Origin: Isochrysis galbana
Lineage: Eukaryota; Haptophyta; Isochrysidales; Isochrysidaceae
Length of the DNA stretch: 64,000 bases
Assembly: GCA_018136815.1 (NCBI GenBank)
Contig: CM030939.1
Span: forward strand, 2,550,808-2,614,807
Reading direction: 5' to 3'
The notes beneath the pieces were generated by a model. That model worked only from the letters and a program-made list of their open reading frames with translations, had not been told where the DNA came from and searched no databases. The translations under genes were made by a program, and so were the position numbers. The stretch's first letter is position 1, and each line of letters opens with the position of its first letter. Below, in pieces: positions 30,501 to 38,482 of this stretch.

Positions 30501-32611
30501 AGGTAGCGGAGGCTGTTGCGGCGGCGCATGCGGAGACTCGCGCAGAGAAGGAGCAAGCGGTGGCCACTGCGACCGCCGAAAGCGACAAGAAAGCCGCTGC
30601 GGCGCTCATCGCAGCTGAGGCCAAGTTGGCCGAGGCTGTTGCCGTAGCGCTCGCGAAGGCTCACGCAGAGAAGGAGCAGGCGGTGGCCGCGGCGACCGCC
30701 GAAAGCGAGAGAAGAGTCGCCGAGGTGCTCGCCGCAGTAGAGACCAAAGCAGCGGAGGTTGTCGCCGCAGCGCTTGCGGAGTCTCGCTCAGAGAAGGAGC
30801 ACGCTGTGGCCGCGGCGACCGCTGAGAACGACAAGAAAGTCGTTGAGGCTTACGCCACAGCAGAGGTCAAGACAACGGAGGCTATTGTCGCAGCGCTTGC
30901 GGAGGCTCGCGCGGAGGGGGAGCAGGCTGTGGCCGCTTCCACCGCCCAAAGCGACAAGAAAGCCGCAGAATCTTTCGCCGCAGCAGAGGTCAAGGCAGTG
31001 GAGGCTGTTGCCGCAGCGCTTGCGGATGCTCGCGTAGAGAAAGAGCAGGCCGTGGCCTCGGTGACTGCCGAGATCGCCAGTGAAGCTTTCGAGGCGCTTA
31101 CCGCAGCAAAGGCCAAGGTGAAGGAGGCTGTCGTCGTAGCGCCACAGGATGCTTGCGTGGAGAAGGAGCTAGCTGTAGCTGCGGCGACCGGCGAGAGCGA
31201 GAGAAGAGATTCCGAAGCGCTCGCCGCCGTAGAGGCCAAGGTGGAGGAGGCGCGAGAGGAAAGACGCCGAAGAGAGGAGGCTGTGACCGCAGCAGTCGAG
31301 GGGGCAGAAATAGCCGAGCTTGCGACGCGGACAAGCGAGGTCTTGCATGAAGAGCGGGAGGCAGCCTTGGAAGCGCGCATGCCGGCTCCGTCTACGGAGC
31401 TTCGCAATTTGAAGGGGCTCGAGACTGTATCACAGACAGCCGAGAAACCGAAAGAGGCTTTGAGGAAGCCCATGACGGAGCCGGCGCGGGCAGGACCTCG
31501 CGCGATTCAAGAAGTAGCAGCAGACAAGGCCCAGATGTTCCGTCCAAGTGCGCAGGGGGAAGTGAATACTGTACGTACAAGTGCGGCCAAGGGAGCAGCA
31601 GAACTGGAGTCGATCAGATTCGAGGCGAACGCTCACATCGCTACGACGTCGGGCAAGGCAGAAAAGAGCGTGAGAGTTTCCCGCCGAGACGTTACTGAGG
31701 CGTGCTTGCAGACGGCGTACACGAGGCAGATGGCCTTGATAGCGCAGGAAAAAAAGGCTTGGGGGCGTGCAATGATCCAGCACACATCAGCTCTGCTTGG
31801 CACTGATGGCGGCGAAAGGCAAGCCGGCGCTGCGTTCACCACTGTCGCAAAGCATTCCGTAGGCAGTGCAATGGGCGAACACCGCCGCACGGGAATTGAG
31901 GAGCGTGAGGGTAGTGCATTCGTCGCTGGATGCGCACCAGGCTTACCAATGTGCTGCATAGAGACAGAAGAAAGCGCAGCCGTGAGATTAGATTGGACGG
32001 TGACCTCGGGCGGCGTGAGTATTACTGTCATGCCTTGTAGTCCTCATAGTGCTAGTCGCTGTGAAATGGATGGGTCCGAGAAGCTGGCGATCTTCCAGCC
32101 CATGTCACGTGCAGAATCTCCCAGAACTCCACAGCGTCATCTAGGGACCTCGCCAAAAGATTTTGACGCCGTCCTCAGCGGCGCTTGGCACGCAGCACGA
32201 TCGAGTCCGGTGGCCACTATGCGCAGGCCTTCTCGTTCGCCTATTTGGCAAGCGACACGCTGGGCGGAAGAAGTGGAGCAACCCATGCCATGGAGGCGAA
32301 GCAGCCTTTTCAGCACCGACCCAGTCCGTAGCATACGCTCTTTAGGTGCAGCCGCCCTCACAGCGACGCCTTGTGACTCGACGGCAACGAGCGCTGGAGG
32401 GGAGCAGTACGATATCTGCAGCAACCTCGGAGAGGATCCGGCGACTTCAAATGTGGTGCCCTACTCCAACCGAGAGTGTGACGAGCCGAATGACCACAAG
32501 GTGGATCAGTCCCAGATTCAATCCACCGCAGACCATGAAGATCCCCAAGGCGACGGGCTCATGCAGATTTGGAGGCGCCAACTGCTCGGTGAGGGCAGAG
32601 GGGCACCATAG
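24584..32611 (+). CDS. Giant Ala/Glu/Lys-rich tandem-repeat coiled-coil protein
   Basis: A single uninterrupted frame of 2,675 residues, one of the longest unspliced frames one could expect here. The first in-frame ATG is at 24584. Residues about 1-45 are basic, then hydrophobic (GAAFDALLVALALHLL), a possible membrane anchor or signal anchor. Residues about 46-360 are a Ser/Pro-rich linker that passes gradually into helix. From about 25,670 to 31,250 nt there are about 45 tandem units of 41 residues (123 nt). The unit is roughly EKEQAVAAATAESDKKAAEA followed by LAAAEAKAEEAVAVALAEAR and one more residue. This pattern predicts one very long, highly charged alpha-helix or coiled coil (over 1,800 residues), comparable in composition with TolA or LEA-like helices, although I know no family with this unit. 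The C-terminal 450 residues are non-repetitive and unassigned. Function unknown; a scaffold, spacer or cytoskeletal linker is plausible. The antisense strand is also open, an artefact of the repeat. Confidence 0.85.
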   Translation: MLMRPTVERRTRRAVLQLLRWLRGAAFDALLVALALHLLRSMRPALKRLISSIASTVTPPPIEAPTAEWAMLGEEHEHERCTSGGAGTDNSPPVSHEHAASGNVISDPDSPSRHLLAFAPRLQGVGLARPTPCPPRISPMLQATQPPVITNFCAPVQLPTPATAGASSEPAPLRLTMQGQAVRAGGGPRMAQTATPSTLVGCLLTSKSACASKDSSFAAKEITGHSRSEATRLQGGEKRESRCKRIIEDETRTLLGAYVDIGGIPLPEATVQNVDHAAGAAAARATNEESKEAMAERNPQMEKEQAMAVAIAQIAKRAANELPAAATAAKAMREEGTRTLTAVEAAAQATIEDAFAEAITEANEKKMQAVAAATAESDRRVDEAFATAEAAIAEKEQALTAATSESDKRAFEALALAERKSEEAVIATLAEAHADNEQVVATATAESEKKAAEAFAAVEANVAEAVAAALAEARTEKDRAVAAATAESDKKAAEALGTAEAKAAEAVAAALAKARAEKEQAVAAATAESDKKAAEALAAAEAVTVALAEAHAEKELAVVNATAESDKKAAAALAASEAKAAEAIAAALAEAHVEKEQAVAAAIAESESRAADALAAAKAKAAEAIAAALAEAHAEKEQAVAAATGESDKKAAEALIAAEAKLAEAVAAAHAEARAEKEQAVATATAESEKKAAEALAESEVKAEGAVAVALAKARAEKEQAAAAATAESERRAAEVLAAAEAKVEEAVAAALAGAHAEREQAVAAATAESAKKAAEALAAAEAKAEEAVAVALAEARVEKEQAVAAATAESERRAAETLAATKAKAAEAIAAALAEAHAERDQAVAAATAERDKKAAEVLAAAEAKAEEAVAVALGEARVEKEQAVAAATAASDKKAAEAFAAAEAKVAEAVAAAHAEARAEKEQAVAAATAERDKKAAEALAAAEAKAEEAVAVALAEARVEKEQAVAAVTAESERRAAEVLAAAEAKVEEAVAAALAGAHAEREQAVAAATAESAKKAAEALAAAEAKAEEAVAVALAEARVEKEQAVAAATAESERRAAETLAATKAKAAEAIAAALAEAHAERDQAVAAATAERDKKAAEEFAAAEFKAEEAVAVALAEARVEKEQAVAAATAESDMRAAETLAAMKAKAAEAIVATLAEAHAERDQAVAAATAERDKKAAEVLAAAEAKAEEAVAVALGEARVEKEQAVAAATAASDKKAAEAFAAAEAKVAEAVAAAHAEARAEKEQAVAAATAESDKKAAEALVAAEAKAEEAVAVALAKARAEKEQAVAAATAESERRAAEVLAAAEAKVEEVVAAALAEAHAEREQAVAAATAERDKKAAEALAAAEVKAEEAVAVALAKARAEKEQAVAAATAESKRRAAETLAATKAKAAEAIAAALAGAHAEKEQAVAAATAERDKKAAEALAAAEAKAEEAVAVALAEARVEEEQAVAAVTAASDKKAAEAFAAAEAKVAEAVAAAHAEARAEKEQAVAAATAESDKIAAEALAAAEVKAEEAVAVALAKARAEKEQAAAAATAESERRAAEVLAAAEAKVEEVVAAALAEAHAEREQAVAAATAERDKKAAEALAAAEVKAEEAVAVALAKARAEKEQAVAAATAESERRAAETLAATKAKAAEAIAAALAGAHVERDQAVAAATAERDKKAAEALAAAEAKAEEAVAVALAEARAEKEQAVAAVTAASDKKAAEAFAAAEAKVAEAVAAAHAEARAEKEQAVATATAESEKKAAAALIAAEAKLVEAVAVALAKAHAEKEQAVAAATAESERRAAEVLAAAEAKVEEAVAAALAESRAEREQAVAAATAESAKKAAEALAAAEAKAEEAVAVALAEARVEKEQAVAAATAESERRAAEALAATKAKAAEAIAAALAGAHVERDQAVAAATAERDKKAAEALAAAEAKAEEAVAVALAEARVEKEQAVAAVTAASDKKAAEAFAAAEAQVAEAVAAAHAETRAEKEQAVATATAESDKKAAAALIAAEAKLAEAVAVALAKAHAEKEQAVAAATAESERRVAEVLAAVETKAAEVVAAALAESRSEKEHAVAAATAENDKKVVEAYATAEVKTTEAIVAALAEARAEGEQAVAASTAQSDKKAAESFAAAEVKAVEAVAAALADARVEKEQAVASVTAEIASEAFEALTAAKAKVKEAVVVAPQDACVEKELAVAAATGESERRDSEALAAVEAKVEEAREERRRREEAVTAAVEGAEIAELATRTSEVLHEEREAALEARMPAPSTELRNLKGLETVSQTAEKPKEALRKPMTEPARAGPRAIQEVAADKAQMFRPSAQGEVNTVRTSAAKGAAELESIRFEANAHIATTSGKAEKSVRVSRRDVTEACLQTAYTRQMALIAQEKKAWGRAMIQHTSALLGTDGGERQAGAAFTTVAKHSVGSAMGEHRRTGIEEREGSAFVAGCAPGLPMCCIETEESAAVRLDWTVTSGGVSITVMPCSPHSASRCEMDGSEKLAIFQPMSRAESPRTPQRHLGTSPKDFDAVLSGAWHAARSSPVATMRRPSRSPIWQATRWAEEVEQPMPWRRSSLFSTDPVRSIRSLGAAALTATPCDSTATSAGGEQYDICSNLGEDPATSNVVPYSNRECDEPNDHKVDQSQIQSTADHEDPQGDGLMQIWRRQLLGEGRGAP
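25670..31250 (+). repeat. 123-bp coding tandem array with 738-bp higher-order repeat
   Basis: Units of 123 bp (41 codons) follow each other in frame. Above this is a higher order: the marker GCTGAAAGCGAGAGAAGAGC (one copy has GCTGAAAGTGAGAG) starts at 26762, 27500, 28484, 29222 and 29960. The distances are 738, 984, 738 and 738 bp, that is 6, 8, 6 and 6 units. Blocks of six units have therefore been duplicated as wholes, with one block longer by two units. One unit near 26,200 is shortened by a few codons. Units at the two ends are more diverged than those in the middle, as expected from unequal exchange. Confidence 0.88.
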
Positions 32612-32834
32612 ACGGTCGTACTAGCAGCAAGCTAGCTAGATCACAACTGCGCCACCGGGGGCGCGTCTCTGCAGAATTGTGCCGATACGACGGCATTGTA
32701 CCAATAGATTGGCTTCTTTTCCATAAGAGATACTGAGCTCAGGTGGGGGGCAGTACCAGGCCGGCTATCATGCACATCTACACTTTAAGTCTTGGTGTGC
32801 AGCACGTGAGGCCGCGATGCATCTATGTTGAAGT

Positions 32835-33045
32835 CTGAACCAGTTACCCAAAAGGCCTGCCCGGACCCCACACTCTGAACCAGGCTCAAGGAAGTGCACC
32901 CGGGCCGGACCCCAGTTTCGAAAAAAAAGGAATGCAGGGGGGAAAGGGAGGTGGTGGAGGGAAGGGAGTTAAGTGCGATGTCGGGAGTGAGGCAGTGAAG
33001 CCGGGACCGTAGTTGGTGTTAGCCCAAAATCTTCAGATGTTTTTT
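32835..33045 (+). mobile_element. LINE 3' untranslated region, copy
   Basis: This piece carries the LINE-family 3' words GGGCCGGACCCC, GGGGGAAAGGGAGGTGGTGG and, at its end, TTAGCCCAAAATCTTCAGAT followed by a run of T. It aligns with 11565-11775. No coding part is left. Confidence 0.65.
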
Positions 33046-33284
33046 TTTGGCAAGGCGGGGTAGAGGGACCCGAAACTCGAGTTACGTAGAGTTCCCGCCG
33101 CTTACTATACATGTAATGATCTGGGATAGATGTGATGAGTTGCAATCACTCAGAGGGGGGTGCACACGCACAGCTTCACGCCCGATCCTCCGCTCAAACC
33201 GCTGGAGCTCGACTCTCGACTCTCGACTCGGTCACTGCGCAGGCAGCGGGCCGCGCGTGGCATACCCGATAGATCAACGGCGTG

Positions 33285-33470
33285 AAGCGTTCAATCACCA
33301 CCACCCAACATTTGGGAAAGCGTTCAATCACCACCACCCAGCATATGGGAAAGCGTTCAATCACCACCACCCAACGCACAACACTTGGGAAAGCGTTCGA
33401 ATCACCACCACCCAACATATGGGAAAGCGTTCCATCACAATCACAATCATCACCACCCAGCACATGTGGC
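33285..33470 (+). repeat. Tandem repeat, about 33 bp unit
   Basis: About five units of GTTCAATCACCACCACCCA followed by ACATTTGGGAAAGC (with variants CATATGGGAAAGC and ACACTTGGGAAAGC) are arranged head to tail. Unit length varies slightly. No coding role is seen. Confidence 0.75.
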
Positions 33471-33473
33471 TAC

Positions 33474-33620
33474 CGGGGGGCCAACCAGGCAGGCAGCTCA
33501 GGGGGTAGTGGAGGCTGGGGCTCAGAACCTGGCTCCTGGCCCCCCTTGCCTCTCCCATGCTCGCCTCGCTCGCCGTGGGTGCCTCCCAGAGGCCTCTGTT
33601 GCCTAGCGCGACCAGGGGGG
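33474..33620 (+). repeat. Dispersed GC-rich repeat, copy 1 (second copy 51895-52060)
   Basis: The block CCAGGCAGGCAGCTCAGGGG ... GTGGAGGCTGGGGCT ... CTCGCCTCGCT ... GCGACCAGG is found again in the same orientation at 51895-52060. Neither copy is coding. It may be a fragment of a transposable element. Confidence 0.65.
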
Positions 33621-33699
33621 GGGAGGGGGGAGGCTAGCTCGAGGGCACCACACATGACACATGACAGATGAGAAACAAAGGAGATTAAACTAGAGAGAA

Positions 33700-33900
33700 C
33701 GCCCTCCCGGAACCCGTCATCTACACCGGGCTCAAGGTAGCGCACCTGGGTCGGACCCCGGAAACCGAAGACAAAGCAACGAAGGGGGGAGCAGAAGAGA
33801 CGGAGGGCGAAGGGGTTAAGGCTAAGGGGCGGTGTGCCGGATAGTAGGCGGTAACTGCTGGACACTAGTAGGTGTTTTAGCCCTGAATCTTCACATTTCT
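33700..33900 (+). mobile_element. LINE 3' untranslated region, copy
   Basis: The block GGGCTCAAGGTAGCGCACCT, then GGGTCGGACCCCGGAAACCG, aligns with 3170-3215 of the LINE copy at the left end of the window. The end reads TAGGTGTTTTAGCCCTGAAT followed by CTTCACATTTC. Only the tail is present. Confidence 0.65.
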
Positions 33901-34107
33901 AATGCTTTGCACCAGGCGCTGCGTCCAGCTTTCTTGTTTTTGCTGCGCACGGCAACACTGAACAAGCAGAGTTTCCCGTTATGGGGTTGGTTCCTATCAC
34001 ACTCGAGTCTCCTTCAATCTAGCAAAATCTGCCTCGTCAGCATTCTAAACATGCTAGCGGTATTCCTCGTTCAACCCTACAATAATGCGATGCACACTGC
34101 CACATCA

Positions 34108-35333
34108 TCACCTCGCATTAGCATTCTTAACGAGCTGATTGAGCACCTGCTTGAGGACCTTAGACAACTCGTCTTCAAGAATGATGCGGATGTGCTCGCC
34201 GAACGCTGAGGACAGAGCACGCCACCTGAAGAAAGTTCCCGGTGGGGGGGGGGGGGGGGGGGGGGGGAGTTCTATGATCAAGGGCAGCAAGCGCAGCGGC
34301 CCTGACCACCTGTACTCTAGCTGTGCAGTACGCATGGTATGAAAAGAGTCGGTGTACATAGGCACAGGCGTGGTGTTCGGAACTGAGTAAGAAGGTAAGG
34401 TCAGCTGCAAGGAGCGGGGTGGGCGCACAGCAAAGGCGCTTTAGTCATGTCTTCGTCTGGTTTGAAAACTGCTGCTGACACCCGCTTGATCGATACTACG
34501 ACCTCCTCTACACCGAGTTGAAGGGGCGCTGCCATTGCCGACGCTTCACTGGCGAGCTTCCGGCGGCTGCTTGGCGAGATAGCTGGCGGGACTCTGTCGT
34601 CCGTTGCGCTCAAATTTGCCTCGCACTCTTCACGCACCACTGCAACGCCGCCGTCAGAGCCTTCGGCCACCGTCTGTTCCCGCCTCTTCAGATCTGGCAT
34701 GCCGAGACGGGCCTCCGCCTCGGGAGAGGGTGGCGCGAGCGAGAGTGCCTCGAGTGCGACGCGGCGAGAGATGGGGGGCACCGTGAAGGTGACGTCGAGA
34801 CGGAATTGCTCGAGGGAGGACATAAAGCGCCCGGAGGTGATGACGCTGGCTCCGGCGAGCGAGAGCGGTGTAAGGAGAGCCTCGATCAGCAGCGATGAGT
34901 TGACGAAGCCGAAGGATGCAGAGACCGTAACACGCCGCGGCCCAGCGGGCGTGAGACGGAGGTTGCCGATAGAACGGAGGCCCGTCACGCTGAGGCCAGA
35001 TGCATTGAAGGTTGCTGTCGCGAGATTCGCTGGGGCGTAGACGCGTGCGTCGCGGACGATTTGGCCGCGCGGCAGGAGAGTCTCGGTCATCTCCGCGGCC
35101 ACATGCATCATTGGAGAAAGCAGAGCCCTCATGAGGGAGAGGAGAGAGGCACCTAGCGGAGAGTCCCACGCGATGGCCCCGGCCGCGCCGCCCGCGCTGC
35201 CCGCGTCGGCCCAGGCGGAGAGGGCAGAAGAGGCGAGTGAGCGCACGAGCACAGCACCGCGCGGCGGCTCGCCGCTCCAGCAGGGGAGGAGCGCACCGAG
35301 GAGGAGGAGGAGGAGCACGAGAGAGCAGCGCAT
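34108..35333 (-). CDS. Secreted protein, possibly TULIP (BPI/JHBP-like) lipid-binding
   Basis: The start at 35333 opens with a clear signal peptide (MRCSLVLLLLLLGALLPCWS), so the product enters the secretory pathway. The main exon is open down to 34401. It includes GLRSIGNLRLTP, VTVSASFGFVNSSLLIEALL and LDVTFTVPPISRRVALEAL: alternating beta strands as in tubular lipid-binding (BPI/juvenile-hormone-binding) proteins. A second exon is likely at about 34205-34108, reading FGEHIRIILEDELSKVLKQV then LNQLVKNANAR and a stop, the kind of C-terminal helix such proteins have. The intron between them contains a 24-base G run (34244-34267) and I could not fix its ends. The frame extends upstream to 35570 only through low-complexity Pro-rich sequence. 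The signal peptide is sure; the TULIP assignment is a guess from fold pattern. Confidence 0.6.
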
Positions 35334-35981
35334 GGCGGGTGGAGAAGGGGGAGAGAGGGGATGGAGTGAGAGCGGGAGAGGAGGAGGGCAAAGAGGGGGA
35401 TGAGGTGGGGGGCTGGGGGTGGGGGGGAGGGGCGGTAGTGGTGGTGTACAGGGCGTGCGATGTTCGAGGCCGGCCTCTCCCGCGAGCGGGGGGAGGAGGT
35501 CTGCCGTCCTCTCGCTGTCGCCAGCCGGAGCTACCTCTCTCTCTCTTCCTTCTCTCCCCAGGGCATCCACTCAAAAACTTATCCTCAAGCACAGAGAAGG
35601 AGGGGAAAGACAGGAGGAGAAGGAGAGAAGCGGGAGAGACCGAGCCTCATAAGAAGATTATTAGATGGACCGGCTCTCTCACCAGGTTCGAGGAGGAACC
35701 TCAAGCACAGAGAAAGAGGGGAAGAAAGACCAGGAGGAGAAGCGTTATTCAATTCTAATGAGTGCGAGGTTCTCGCGCCCAGGAGTACTTCTCTCTCTCG
35801 AGGCGCTCGTTCTCATTCACTGATTTATTCTCTCCCCTCACAGCTGCTCCCTCTTCTCCGTCCGCTCTCTTCCTTTTTTTGCAGTATTCTTTCTTTCACA
35901 TCTGAAAATTGTGTAGGTCAGCACATCATGTATGGTTGCGTGATGGGGGGGGGGGCTGCTGGCTGCTCTCTCCCTCCCTCC

Positions 35982-36022
<41 letters not shown>

Positions 36023-36528
36023 CCCCTCCCCCCCCCCCTCTCTCTCCCTCTCTCTCTCCCCTTCCTCCCCCCCCCCCCCCCCCTCTCCCTCTCGCTCGCT
36101 CGCTCCCTCCCTCCTCTGCTCTCTCTCCCCCTCCACTTCAAAGGACACTAACGGAGGCGGCAGGTGGTTGGCGCCGAAGAGAAAGAAGGAAGAGAGAGGA
36201 GGAGGAGGAGGAGGAAGAGAGCTTGTTGGACGAGAAGGAGTGTTGAAGACACCCCCGGACAAGAGAATGAACGGAGAAGAGACAGAGAAGAGAACGAGGA
36301 GGTGAAGCAGCGCTGGTGGGTGAGCGCGCGCGCCGGTGGACGGCACGGCCCGTTCTCCCACCTTTCCCTCCCGCTCCCTCTCTCTCCCTCTCCCCCCCTG
36401 CCTCCCTCACTCTTCATCTCCCTCCTTCCCTCCCTCCCTCCCCCCCCCCCCCCCCCCACCTCTCTCCTCCCTCCTTTCTCTGCCCCATCACTATAGCGGG
36501 GAAGGTCCATCCCCCTACACTGAGCATC
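35334..36528. promoter_or_regulatory. Divergent intergenic region with mirror pyrimidine leaders and CT microsatellites
   Basis: On the left (35340-35440) the plus strand is G/A-rich, so the minus-strand gene has a C/T leader. On the right (36350-36480) the plus strand is C/T-rich, serving the plus-strand gene. In between are long (CT)n and poly-C runs (35960-36125) and a GA-rich block (36170-36300). No gene is supported inside. Confidence 0.45.
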
Positions 36529-37284
36529 ATGCTGCTCCGCCGCAAGACGCCCCTCTTCAGCAGGAAGAAGGAGCCGAGCGGCAGTCGCTCAGTCACAGGG
36601 ACGCAGGGAGTAGAACCCGAGCATGTGGCCGTGGAGCGCGAGCACGCCAGTGTAGAGCGCGAGGCACAGAGTGTGCGAAAAGATCCAGTGAGCACGGAGC
36701 ATGAGCCTACAAGTGCGCAGCACGAGCTGAGCGTGGCAGAGAGCGCAATGCGCTTCACGGAACCCGCAGCAGAAGATGTCAAGGAGGAGAGGCAGCTGCA
36801 ACTCATCCCGTCGGCCTCGAGCACGCCAGAGGCTCCGTCAACGCTGAAACAGGATTCTGTCGCACAGGATGTGGCCTTGAGACAAGCCGCATACGAGTCT
36901 GTCTTTGCCGAGCTCAAGGCGATGGTCAGCACAGAGGGCTTCGACCAGTGGCAAGATGCGATGCAGGTTCTTGCGCAACTACGTGACCAGCTGAAGCAAG
37001 GGATGCGCGAGGAATCCTTGATGAGCAGAATGCGCGCAAAGTACGCTGCCAAGGAGCTCGAGCGGCAACTAGGCAAGGATGGCGAGCTCCGCAAGCTCGG
37101 ATTGTTTGAGACGCTCTCAGTCTTCACAGGCGAGGCGTGCAAATACAGACTCCCGCTCTCGCCGTCAACGCTCACGACAGAGCCGGCTGGTGGCAAAGCA
37201 GCAAAGCGACGAAGTGCCGACCAGAACACGCCAAAAGCCGCCGATAAGCTCGGCGATTATACCGCCCGTATCTTGCAACTCTGA
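36529..37284 (+). CDS. Unknown acidic protein with N-terminal heptad repeats
   Basis: A single-exon gene of 251 residues starting at the ATG at 36529. It follows a C/T-rich leader; the frame is open further upstream but low-complexity. After a basic start (MLLRRKTPLFSRKKEPSG) come six imperfect seven-residue repeats: VEPEHVA, VEREHAS, VEREAQS, VRKDPVS, TEHEPTS, AQHELSV. Residues about 120-205 are predicted helix (YESVFAELKAMVSTEGFDQW; MRAKYAAKELERQLGKDGEL). The C-terminus is basic with KAAKRRSAD, which could act as a nuclear signal. I recognise no family and assign no function. The strict codon-level order of the repeats argues for real coding. Confidence 0.6.
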   Translation: MLLRRKTPLFSRKKEPSGSRSVTGTQGVEPEHVAVEREHASVEREAQSVRKDPVSTEHEPTSAQHELSVAESAMRFTEPAAEDVKEERQLQLIPSASSTPEAPSTLKQDSVAQDVALRQAAYESVFAELKAMVSTEGFDQWQDAMQVLAQLRDQLKQGMREESLMSRMRAKYAAKELERQLGKDGELRKLGLFETLSVFTGEACKYRLPLSPSTLTTEPAGGKAAKRRSADQNTPKAADKLGDYTARILQL

Positions 37285-37849
37285 GCAGTGGGTTTGTCTC
37301 ATGCATTGGTCACGTGTGAAAGAACGCTGTGCTTGGCCGTGGAGCCCAAGTACCTGCGATTTTGGAGTGAAGGCCTTGTAATTCACCAGGTAGTTGGCAC
37401 TTGCCACCTCCATTCGTCCATGAATTCATCGGAGATCCCCCGCAGTATGCGGCGTGTAGTTGTAACCTACTCGTATCCCATATCTCCGGCCCGTGACCAA
37501 CACGTCACGAGTGCGTTCAGAGATGGTGACACGAATACTCGAGCTGCGATTCGCGAACATTACTAGTTGTGCTTGCGTTTCCGGCCTGAAACTCTTTACT
37601 AACTTGTTTGGATATGGCATTTATTCTTTCTTGTATCTTGTATCTTGCGTTTGGCGCAACAACGCGTAGTCTTAAAGACTACCGTGTTGTCCTCGGGGGG
37701 GGGGGGGGGAGAACGGAAAATGTCTGCCTCCTTTGCCGCCTTCTGACCAACGGCCAAAGCCTCGCCGATCTTCCCCCAGGTTCGCTCCCTCCCCCGAGGG
37801 CCTCCCCTGTCATCTCCCCGCTTGGGGTGCCCAGGGCGGGCAAATGGGG
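37285..37849. other. Gene-free spacer
   Basis: Nothing coding is supported. A poly-G run lies near 37697-37710. The left part should contain the 3' untranslated region of the gene ending at 37284. Confidence 0.4.
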
Positions 37850-38010
37850 CGAGCCTGCCAGGGAGGAGAGAGTGGATCAGCAAGACAGTCTGCTCCGGGC
37901 AAGCCATCACACATGCCAGGAGCATGAGTGGTTCCTCCCCCATGGCAAGGGAGGACTGGAGAGGGGGGGGGGCTCGTGCCCCCCCATGGGCGAACTAAGT
38001 ATAAACTTAG
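37850..38010 (+). repeat. Dispersed repeat, inverted relative to 59360-59560
   Basis: The sequence CTCCCCCATGGCAAGGGAGG, then GGGGGGCTCGTGCCCCCCCA and TGGGCGAACTAAGTATAAAC, is found as its reverse complement around 59360-59450. The right end contains a short inverted repeat, AACTAAG and CTTAGTT, around TATAAA. Confidence 0.6.
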
Positions 38011-38019
38011 TTGTTAGTT

Positions 38020-38205
38020 GGAGTTGCCCGACCCAATATCCAAATTTCATTCACCCGACTCCCGGCGGGGAGGAGGGCCAAAGCGCCGCGCTAGCCGCCG
38101 GTGCCGCTCGCGACGGAGTGGCTCAGAGCCCTCCGGCTACGCTCGACTCGACACGGTGTCGGTAGGGAGGTAGCGGATACCGGGTTAGTAGTATTTTTTT
38201 CTGAT
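38020..38205 (+). mobile_element. Dispersed repeat copy 2 followed by a LINE-like tail
   Basis: 38020-38155 matches 11033-11175 (see there). It is followed at 38160-38200 by GGTAGCGGATACCGGGTTAG and a T run. This resembles the LINE tail at 44290-44350, which has GAGGATACCGGTCTAGTAG. The two blocks may thus be parts of one element family. Confidence 0.5.
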
Positions 38206-38482
38206 TGTGGATTGTGGACGCGGTCGCTTCCCCTGCGACTGCTCCATGCAGGGCTCAGGGGGCTACCCGCGGGGGGGGGGGGGGGGGGGTACGGAGGGGG
38301 AGAGACGCGTCGGCGCGCTCCATCTCCATCGCAACCAAGTATAAACTAAGTTATATCTATAACGAAGGTGGTTAGTAATGAGAAATTAAATAATCGCATT
38401 GGGCGATGGTCTTAGCCTTGGCTGACAAATATCATTGCTAATATTTACCGCCATATGCTTACACATTGACCTCGACCTTGCT

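Noticed and set aside
26567-30664. 1,365-codon antisense frame, Arg/Ser/Leu/Gly-rich
   Set aside because: It is the mirror of the 123-bp coding repeat: a unit length divisible by three and without antisense stops gives a long open frame automatically. The sense frame has the ordered helical pattern and continues well beyond the array.
35460-36305. 281-codon plus-strand frame
   Set aside because: Composed of CT/GA simple repeats (Ser-Leu and Arg-Glu runs); no domain and no ordered sequence.
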